Source: a virus. From it: a DNA stretch of 33,488 bases. Under the pieces are notes generated by a model, which was given only the letters and a program-made list of their open reading frames with translations, searched no databases and was not told the DNA's origin. A program made the translations under genes and the position numbers. The stretch spans positions 1 to 33,488 of IMG/VR virus record IMGVR_UViG_3300013018_000010. One strand, written 5' to 3'. This document shows, one piece after another, positions 14,801 to 23,600 of the stretch (the stretch's first letter is position 1; each line of letters starts with the position of its first letter).

Positions 14801-17673
14801 TGCACTTAAAAGACAGACCATACCCTCTAACAGGAGAAATGTTTGACCCTAATACACCATGGGGCACACTCTTAAACCCAACAATAGGCAGGATATTAAA
14901 ACCACAATTTAAACTGTCTGCAGGCGCAACAGATGAAGACTTAGAAAGAATAGAGAAAAATAATGCTTATGCCAAAGATGTAATAGCCAGATTCTCAGGT
15001 GGAGATTTACAGCTTTCAACCTATATACCTAAATACACAATGTCAACAAATGTTGGCGTTGCCACAGGTGGAGGAAGAATAGGTTCGGGTAATGTCATGG
15101 TAAATGGTGTTGCAGGCAATAAGGCAAATGCAAATGCAGTTGGTGTTCAAGGTGGTGGTCCGGGAGGTTCAGGAGCTGCTATTAGGCTTACTGAAAACCC
15201 TGAAAGAAGTGGTCTTGTAGTAAACGGCCAGAACTACTCACTAAAAGATTTAAAGAATATAAACCAATCAATTATAGATAAATCAGGTAAGATAAGCAGG
15301 ATAAACAAAAAGAGCATTTTAAATACAGGATTTACAATGTCATATTACGAGCCGAGAGAAGAGGGCGAACTTGCTTTAGATGTGCAAAGCCCAACTGATA
15401 TCGGCTACAGTATGGAAAGAACATTAGACATCTTCAAGGATATCACAGGTGCAAGAGGATTCTTAGCTTCTATGGTAACTGGAGGAGACGATTACGGTGA
15501 AGGTCAGGCTGTTTTAGCGACAGCATCTGATGCTTACGCTGCCTCATCAAGGTTCTGGGATACAGGGCTTGGTGGCCGTGGTGGAGAGCTTTCAGAGATT
15601 TTCAGAAGATTTATCAACAAAAGACCGGGATTATACAAGGTAATAAACGACATACCAAATACAATGCCCGGCTGGATGCCTGATAGGTTCCGCACTGGAG
15701 ACCCTTATACAGAAGTAAACCGCGGCGAAATAAGGCTCCCAGGAGAAGCTTACGAGTCAATGAATAAGCTCCACCCAGATGAGTATGGAAGGTATGGAGC
15801 AGTTGATAGAGCAGCCATCTTAGCTGATATAGCACCATATTCACAGGAATATAAGCTCTGGTCTAAAATAGCTTCAGAACAGAATCTCTCACAGGAGGCC
15901 AAAGAGTTCTTAGCTCAGGCTAAGGAACAAAAAGAAGAGGCAAATAAGAAATATCATATAACACCATATAAGTTTTTGGGTCAGGATATAGAGAGAGAAT
16001 CAGCTGTTGTAGAAAAGTTTTTAGATTCCAGCCGCTTTACGGTTAAAGGTTCAGACAGAATATACCGCCTTGCAGGTGTTAATACCAACTTCAATGCAGA
16101 GACCGAAGAGGGCAAAAACACCCTAAACATATTAGAACAGACAATGATGCCTGGAAGCGAAATAACACTTCTAGCATCAAAAGACAGCAACCCCAACGCC
16201 TCAACTCCAGCCGTTGTCTACAGTCAGGACTCAAATGTAAATAGAAGGCTTTTAGACAGCGGAGTTCAGGCCAAAGAAGAAGATGGGGCTATTGATACTT
16301 ATGTAAACTTAGGCGTAGGAGGAAGGGCTTTAGGAAGGATATGGGAAGGAGTAGCACACGCCCCAATCCCTATAGTCCATAATAAATTCTTCAATGTACG
16401 CTCACCTATGGAACACTACAAAGACTATCAAGTTTACGGCAAAGAATGGCAGTCATGGAACGAGCCAGTTGACGACCTTTTAGTACCGTCATTCCAGAGT
16501 GCCTGGGCCAGAAATCCTTTCTGGGCTACATTATCTGGTGCTACAGCAGGAGCTATAACAGGACTTCTGCTTGGAGGTCCCGGAGTTAGAAAGGCAATGA
16601 GTGGCTTCGGTGCGGTAGCTGCAGGTGTCGGTTCTATTGCTCGCTCACAGTACGAGTTGGAGACGGGTAAGGCGTGGATACCGGAAAGAAGAGAAGAAGA
16701 AAGAAAGATATGGGAATACTACGACCTCTTAAAGTTTGTTAAAAATAAGAGGCTATATAATAAATATGTAGACGTAGCTAAAAAAGAAGAAAATGTTGAT
16801 GTTGAAAAGATAATAAGTGAAATGGAAGAGATTGACGAAAGGCTAAAAAAGAAAGAAGAAATGCTTGAAGGCTTTTCAAAACACTTACTAAGATACGGCA
16901 TCAGTAAAGAAGACACTGTCCAAAAACGAATAAACTCAGAGGGTAGGGTCGAATACAATTTAGTCACAGAAAAAGAGTTTATAGAATCAAAAAGAAAAGA
17001 AATACTTCAAGAATTAAGGGATACAAAAGCAGAAGAAGTACTTGTTGGCTTAGGCCCTTATGCAAGAATGGCGGTTAAATACAGACAGGAATACCGCTCT
17101 ACACTATTTGGACTTGATGGAAGTTCAACTTTCCAGCAGATGTTTTCTGCTTTTCCAAGTAAGGATAGGGAATATTTACAGCATTTCTCTAAGGTTACAG
17201 ACGAAAAGGAAAGAGAAGAAATACTAAAAATTGTTCCTGACAACCAGAAGAGAGCTTACAAAATTCTATGGGGTATGGAAACAGAAAAAGAATCTCTAAT
17301 AGATATGTTCGGAGAGTATGCACTGCCAGATGAAAATTGGTTTGGCTGGAGGGAAGAGGCAGACCTTGAAGATTCAATGATAAAACTCATTGAAAATAAT
17401 GGTTATGACCCTAAAGATTTCGGACTCTGGAAGGATTACACTGTAGAGGAAGAGCTAACACCAGCTCCAGTTGAGTATGGTAGGCGTTTCGACAGAAAGT
17501 CATCCGGATTTATCAGAACAAGATTAGAAGAAGTATTAACAGATTATGATATCAGAGATGTGGATATTAAAATAACTCCAAGAGAAGATAACAGTATAAA
17601 TATAAATTTCGATATGGTACAGGATGTAACAGGAAAAATACAGCTTGAAATACAGAGAGCACTGGGGGGCTAG
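11848..17673 (+). CDS. Giant tail protein 1 (tape-measure position) with degenerate SNase-like domain
   Basis: 1941 aa, ATG 11848, ribosome site AGAGGTG. Visible parts: a basic N-terminus, then an Ala/Gly-rich hydrophobic helix (33-50); a long helical region to about 800; an aromatic-rich segment (about 905-1020) with RYWILGSTPWMGE, DRPYPLTG (989-) and TIGRILKP (1012-); a Gly/Asn-rich linker (1070-1113); a block with GDPYTEVNRGEIRLPGEAYE (1284-) and ILADIAPYS (1324-); an SNase-like domain (1390-1475); a second hydrophobic Gly/Ala segment (1558-1604); charged helices (1612-1690); and a beta-plus-helix C-terminus. The SNase-like part has YRLAGVN and VVYSQDSNVNRRLLDSGVQ but lacks the catalytic Glu and second Arg, so it is probably inactive. 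The position after the chaperones is that of the tape measure, though it is not simply a long coiled coil. I cannot name the family. Confidence 0.85.
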   Translation: MAANRYIERYKKGLQQREEKRQSKMAWSKTNKFLTGAAAITAGAFAAHTLHPKGIIGALESVAKPTNAAFGAFKSTMDRYVSGSGHGVLKGVDTAINAVDVFNNPKGAVDHFRSTYKSIAKRTDDLHIDILRKQKTNVIDGIKKALKRDAISTQANKNLNKFIEDNEGDLAKIASDFQKKNQYRLSKLSSGDKKEVNYALAKLDSFNEANKEIRDSAQKMIFDSISGASEARPKNVENIQADALKKMMDEIVENQQSQSSFIKKKFNNIFGYKNATVDDLLNYGDDFLDDESRKFLNTLKINHGADFKKFVVDDSLYMYKGKVVDSRNFKKLGRNIRSGFSGGILGHLTYQRDLMAMNDFSKRAGTLIRSGYNVPTLEGYGVLGKDGVLKESLISVGDNIYRLNDMSKPLAEGFHLASGRYGSTKRLVSSMSGVNAPDWSNERTYNWLLDVGGKRQPGLLTKFKSIFTKSKDPLYFKNEMNRLFTVTEDMAQKIQSGTASSVLPEIDYRMMKDLEQYMRHQSSGFGHEMLEKVLRDLDGTEISSKLKGLKFDTEDDLVESYIKVTKEHLGKQGAKMPDDTSLRARAYNILNTSTQRKNKRIFAGNKLNEGKDRLLRDISEKVTNLRGSDRTLEIAESMYKNKEISGAQFVEINKSVASFKISGSMDGSSFDGAEITKILAGKKDPYVRLAIEDSLKETHPAFGFGRVKEFQENFHGDVLPVKKFNPKILNDWKSVITGGRNDMSKVNKGTLLTYGMMHRLNDMVRHFDFMPLAMSDDSMGSPLSTFGNIMAKRVMPIYAGVTALKYTSDYWSEISGSGYTLEQHKERAKANATLRLSKFKDATGLTSAFKFFDRVTPGNEGIKASVNKLPFIGPLAPLTIGMEALNSVGTFSGRTEKEWVDYFNTGEDPVRKGRYWILGSTPWMGESIDHYEPNSYRQAMSQWEYTDTVYGSRENYWAHSWMPTPTEPLAPVKRFVTDRYWFEKMHLKDRPYPLTGEMFDPNTPWGTLLNPTIGRILKPQFKLSAGATDEDLERIEKNNAYAKDVIARFSGGDLQLSTYIPKYTMSTNVGVATGGGRIGSGNVMVNGVAGNKANANAVGVQGGGPGGSGAAIRLTENPERSGLVVNGQNYSLKDLKNINQSIIDKSGKISRINKKSILNTGFTMSYYEPREEGELALDVQSPTDIGYSMERTLDIFKDITGARGFLASMVTGGDDYGEGQAVLATASDAYAASSRFWDTGLGGRGGELSEIFRRFINKRPGLYKVINDIPNTMPGWMPDRFRTGDPYTEVNRGEIRLPGEAYESMNKLHPDEYGRYGAVDRAAILADIAPYSQEYKLWSKIASEQNLSQEAKEFLAQAKEQKEEANKKYHITPYKFLGQDIERESAVVEKFLDSSRFTVKGSDRIYRLAGVNTNFNAETEEGKNTLNILEQTMMPGSEITLLASKDSNPNASTPAVVYSQDSNVNRRLLDSGVQAKEEDGAIDTYVNLGVGGRALGRIWEGVAHAPIPIVHNKFFNVRSPMEHYKDYQVYGKEWQSWNEPVDDLLVPSFQSAWARNPFWATLSGATAGAITGLLLGGPGVRKAMSGFGAVAAGVGSIARSQYELETGKAWIPERREEERKIWEYYDLLKFVKNKRLYNKYVDVAKKEENVDVEKIISEMEEIDERLKKKEEMLEGFSKHLLRYGISKEDTVQKRINSEGRVEYNLVTEKEFIESKRKEILQELRDTKAEEVLVGLGPYARMAVKYRQEYRSTLFGLDGSSTFQQMFSAFPSKDREYLQHFSKVTDEKEREEILKIVPDNQKRAYKILWGMETEKESLIDMFGEYALPDENWFGWREEADLEDSMIKLIENNGYDPKDFGLWKDYTVEEELTPAPVEYGRRFDRKSSGFIRTRLEEVLTDYDIRDVDIKITPREDNSININFDMVQDVTGKIQLEIQRALGG

Positions 17674-17676
17674 TAA

Positions 17677-20600
17677 ATGTACGATTTTGATAACATGCCG
17701 GCAGTCTCGTCGGATTACAAAGAAGAAATGTATAATAAATACGGTTTAAAGGTTACAAATAGGGTCTCTGACCCTCAGCCTTCCTTTCTCTTTCAAGTAA
17801 GCAGTCAAAGAAAGGCTAAGGCAAAGCTTGATAAAGCTGCCAATAAAGCCGTTCAGTATTCGCACAACTTTGAAGAGATAAATGCAATATATAATGACCT
17901 TGGTAAAATAAAAAATGCAATGACAGAAAATGGTGTTAAAAGAGGAACCCTTGATATTTTCAAGGATGTAAATGCAGTAACTTACGGCAGGAATCCACAT
18001 AAAGCTATTAGAAACTGGCAGAAGGCCATCAACACAAATTCAAAAATAATTGGTTTCGATATAGAGAGTTTAGGAGATATGAATGAAGGTAATATTTTTA
18101 CACCGACAGAAATCTCCTTCTACTCTGCCACAATGAACGGTGATGAGCTTTCTAAAAGAGCCTTAGAGCGTTCATTTATTGTAGCACCAAATAGAGCTTC
18201 TGTTGATAATATCAACGAGCTATTTGATAAAGTACAGGCTTTTTACGAAAACGGCAGAACTCCAATGCTCAGCGACTCCGAAAGAAGGACTCTCGGAGAT
18301 TTAATCAAATACTCAAACGGTGCAGAGTTTGTACAGAAAAATTCTATGACAGAACTAGGAAAAGCTTCTAATATGTACAAACAGTTTGTTACTGATGGAG
18401 GTCAGCTTAAAAGATTAAGCTCTGCAAGTTCAGGTAAAAAGATGCTGGCCCTAGCAAGAGAGGGTTTGGGCAACTTACAAAAATATGGTAAAGATGCAAG
18501 TAGTGTAGCTCAAAACTTAAGCTACTATCTTGCCGAACAGAATGCAAATTCAAATGCCTTCTTTATGGGTCACAATATAGAAAATTTTGATAATATAGGC
18601 CTGACAAAATTCATGCAGGCTAACGGCTTTGATAACGGATTTAAACCAAAACAGTATATAGATACACTGGATTTAGCAAACGCCTTTTATTCCACACCGC
18701 TTGACCTGCAGAAATTAAGCAGTGTAGATACAGGGCAGTTAACAAGACTTAACTCAGGTCATTTAAAAATGGAGAACCTGACCAAAGTTATGGGTTTTGG
18801 AAACTATACTCACTCAGCAGCTGATGATACAAGAAAAGCTTTTAACGTAGTCTCAAACTTATTTTTCAGCCAAGAGGGCCTCGACCACATAAATAAAAAC
18901 ATCTTATCTAGTGGTGGAGATTTTTCAAAGAACTTTAATATAAGCTCCCTAAAACCCGGAGACGAGCTGTTTTCTACAGCAGGGGCAATGGATACAGGTA
19001 AAGGTCCATTGAGTTTTGTTACGGCATTCAATGACGGCAAAGAAGTAGTAGATGGAAGCAAATTTTACATAAGTTCACACACAAAATACAGATTTGTAGG
19101 AAGTTTTAGGAATAAAGACTCGGTCGGAGTTAAGCTGCAGAATGCTATGACAGGGGAAAATGTCTATGTCAATAAGTCAAACGAGAAGGAATTAAGACAG
19201 TTTATCTATTCCAAATTTGACAATGCTGCAAAGTATTCAAATACCGATATGCAGAGAATGTATATGAATACCAGAAACGATATCGCTCGTTCTAAGTTCA
19301 GACAGATGACAAACAATATCAGCTTTAAAAACTACAAAAACTTACAGGCAACATTAAAGGCCTATAACTTAGAAAAAGCACAGGGAAGAAGTCTTTTAAA
19401 TAACGAACTTGATGAAATATTCTCATATACAGATAAAAGCGGCTCTAAAATTATAAGGGGCAACTGGAAAGAAAACTACAGAAGAATGAGGGGCAGACTT
19501 ACAAGTGATGCTCCTATACTAGACAAGCTTGTTAAGGAAGTAGAAGCACTGCATGGTGGAGATAAAGAAAACCCAAACTACTGGCCGGTGCAAAAAAGAC
19601 ACGCAGCAGTTGTAAATGCCTATCAGGAAATGCAAAAAGATTTTGGAAAAAATAAAGATATTATAAACCTTAAAAGCAACAAGGCTTACGGAATAGACCT
19701 TCTGGGGCCAGATGGTAGAAACACAAGAATCTCACTTGCGAGAAAATCAAATGCAAGACGTGACTTAAGAAGACTATTCAACTATACAGAGTCAACAGCA
19801 GGAAGAAACTTCAAAACAGCTGACGGATTTTTTATTGAAGTTTTAGACAGCGTAAAAGACCATGCAAGTCAGTACCAGAAGAATATGGCCAACAAAGATT
19901 ATGAGGGCTTTATGTACAGGCTTGACGAAATTATAAGACCTATGGCTAAAAGTCAGGACAATGCCTTCACCCAGATAAATGCACTTTCAGACCTACTGGT
20001 TGATTATAGAGATAAAATACCGGGACTTAAAAAAAGCGTGATGGAAGTTGAGGGACTTGGAGCAAGAAATGCTTTCACAACCCAAAAGATGATGGATAAT
20101 GTGGATACATATTTAAGAAAAGGTTTAGACTATGCTAGTGGAATAACCATCAATCACGGCTTTGCTAAGGGTCTTTCAGGTGGAGCTAACAACAGTGTTT
20201 TAACTACTGTAAGGGCTTTAGATGAAGCTTTGCAGAAAAACTATATGGCACTTGGAGTTAAAAAAGAATTCGTTTCAAATATACCTACAATGGAAAACTC
20301 GCTAAATAGCACCATACGCAAATTTGGGACAGCGTTCTCAAGCAAAGGAGATATCGACTTAGGCTTTGAGCTCTTCAACACAGGTACGGTAGAAAAGCCG
20401 CAGGTATCAATGGCTATTTTCAAGCAGGGCTCAGATGATGTGCTCACACTTGATGCATTAAAAGCAAATAAAAATGCTGCTATAATAGATATACCTCTGG
20501 TTAATGCAGACCAGTATATTCATTACGGAAACCAGAAAAAAATATCACCACTTGCACTCCTTTATAGGGATAAATTCAGTGCAGGAGCCGATATAAAAAC

Positions 20601-23600
20601 AGGAACCTCTTTCAGCTACATGATGCATGAGCTTAACGGAGAGGCCAACAGTATGATTAAGGCAGCTCAGGAAGGCGACTTTAGAAGAATAGAAATGATA
20701 GCAAACGGTAAGATACAAAAATCTTTAGGCTATCTCTCGGGCTCAAACAAGTATGTAAGAGACGCAGAGAAGATGTATTCTTCAACAGCAGAAGCCGACT
20801 TTCTTAAAAAAGGATATGTACTATTTAGAGGTGTCTTTGAAAATCAAGGCGAACAGGTAGGGCTTGATGGTGAAACATTGTACCCATCTAAAAAGTTTAA
20901 CATGTTTGCTGATGGCTCAGTTCAAAAAATGATTAAAAATAAATTAGGAATTGATGCATCCTTAGAATCGACAAGAGGTGCACACGCAGTAAATCAGTTC
21001 TTTTTAAGCTCAATCGAAAACAGAAATTTTGTTAACTTCGGGATGTACAACTCTCCCGGTCGTGACAACATGATACAGATGAGAAATAAAAGAACACTTT
21101 CTAAAAAGGCTATAGAGTCAATACAGGACAATATAAATAAAGCTAAGGGTTATTCAGGACTCTCTATTGACCCCTTACTTATCACACAGTCCGAACAGTT
21201 TTTAAGAGATACTGATAATGCTTTTGCTAAATATCCAGGCGTTAATGTCAGCATAGCAAATGTTGATGAGCTTGAGGGAATAGAGAAGCTAAAAAATGCC
21301 TTTGATAAAAGCGACAAATATACTATGGAAGGTGTTTTTGGTAAATCTCCAGCTAACTTCCCTTCTTTCTGGGAAAACCAGGCTATTGTATCTCAAAGTT
21401 TTGCAGACTCGCTACATTCAGTAAACTCATATACAAAAGACTACAAGCTGTCTGATTTAGATGAAGGCTTTATTAATAAAGTTAAACGTTCACTTAAAGA
21501 TGGCGGCTCAGGTTACAGAATGGGTTACATGGAGCAGATGGGTCCTGACGAGATATTTAAAAGGGTATCCAGAAAAGATGGGGTTGAACACTTCATTACA
21601 GGATTCAACATCAATGACGGCAAGATAAGCTTCAAGTTCGAAGAGAACTTCAGCACAAGGGCTGGGGTAACCAAACTATTTTTGGCTTCAGAGAAGGTTA
21701 CTGTCAGAAATATTGTGCCTGATGAAATTATGAAGGCAGCATTCGGCGAAGGCGTTCATGTTGCAGGTAATATAAACCACGCAGGACATCAGGGTTATGG
21801 AGAAGTAGCAGAGGGCTTAATCAAAGAGTCGATAAATAAAATAAACCATTCAAATATAGATAGACAAATCAAACAGGAAGCTATACAGGAAGTTCAGGAT
21901 ATTGTAGATAGAACCTTTGGTCTGGCAACAACAATCAAAGAAGAGGGCAAAACAGGTAGCGGTAAGTTTAGACTTGTAATCAACAACAACAAAGCCGGAT
22001 TCAAGCACCTGATGGTAGCCGAAGGAGGAATAGACCAGGCAAATCTAGGTCTTAAAAATATTGACCCAAGAGTTGCCAACGTAGTTAGAAACAAAGGGGC
22101 CTTAAGTATCAAAGATTTAAGAACTAACTTAAACAACATAAAATCCTTCAACCTAGGATTAAAAGATAATATCTTAAACCTAGAGGCAGTCTTAGCTCAA
22201 AACAGTGAAGACATAAACTTCATGTCAGTCGGAGGCTACGGCAAAAAAGGCGTAAAAGTAGGTCCAAGACATATCGGAGTCATGATGGACAAGGGTTACA
22301 CAGAATACGCCAGATGGCTAAAAGACTCAGTTTTAGAAGAAGCAAAACAGGCAAACAGGATTTCATCACTACCTGGAACAAGAGGCTTAAATGGAGCACT
22401 TGAAGGCCAATCAATAGCTATGGAACTGCTTGCAAGAGCAGCTCGAGGTGAAGGTGCAGTACCAGATGGTTCCAGAATAAATGAATACACAGAAGTTCTA
22501 GAAGAGTTAAGCGAATTAAGAGAAGGTGGAACTCAGGGGCAGGAAAAAGGCCTTTTCTCTAAATCGGATTTAACAAAGACAGTTTTTGACCCCGAATACA
22601 GAAGAAGAGGGAAAAACGGCCTTTATATTTCACTGCCAGAAGAACTTGAGATAGAGTTTGGAAACGAAAAAACAGGAAGAACAAGGGTTAAATTAAACGA
22701 AATATTCCTTTCAGATACGGCAATTGAGATGTCCAAGAAAAAAAATGGAGAAGCCCTTTACTCTTTAGGAGAAATAGGTAGTGCAGAATCAGACATCTTT
22801 AATGCGATGAGGGAATATAATACAGCAGTCCAAAACTCCTCGCAACTTGCTGGAGACCTTTCAGCAAGGGAGGCTAAAGAAAAAGCTTTAAGAAGTATGA
22901 AAACAGGTATCAAAAATTACTATAACGCAATCTTCCATCAGTCTACAAGCTCTCACGGGCAAAAATATAACAGGGCATTATCGGCAAGGTTTAAAGGCTC
23001 GGGAAGGCTTAACCTGCAGATTATGTCTCCAGCTCTAGAAATTGCAGATGAGGTTAATAGAGCAAGCGGCACTACAGAAGAGAAAATATCAAAGGTAGCA
23101 AGAAAATTTGATATAGATGAAAAAGTAATAAAAAAAGCATATGCAGGGGTAAAGGGTGCTGGCTACAAAGGCCTTGACAAATCTAATGCTATTTATATCA
23201 GTCGAGATAGAGCAAAAGACATGCTTAAAGGTTTGGAAAAAACAGACAAAAAACAGTTTGACAATATAATGTCAGGACTTGAAGAAGGTAAAGGAATGCC
23301 TGGAATGATGTTCCGCTCACCTGTAATCCATACAGAGTCAGCAATGCCTGTTGAATACAGAATAGATGATGAGCTTGATTATGATACTGTTAGAATATCA
23401 TCAACAATGGCAGCTGCTCAATTTGGTGATTCTGATGGTGACGGGGTATCTTTTGTAATGGCCTATAATAAACAAGGTGTCAGAACAAATGCCAAAAAAA
23501 TGGAAGAAGAAGTAGCCAGAGTTGCTGATGAAATGAGAAACACTTCATACAACTCAAAAGGGCCATGGGTTAAAAGGAATATGGTGGCCCTAGAAAAAGA

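Noticed and set aside
23428-23460. DSDGDG in giant protein 2 as a calcium EF-hand or thrombospondin-type loop
   Set aside because: An EF-hand needs a hydrophobic residue at loop position 8 and Glu at 12; here these are Ser and Ala. There are no neighbouring repeats of the loop, and the upstream RxPxxH block fits a polymerase barrel better.
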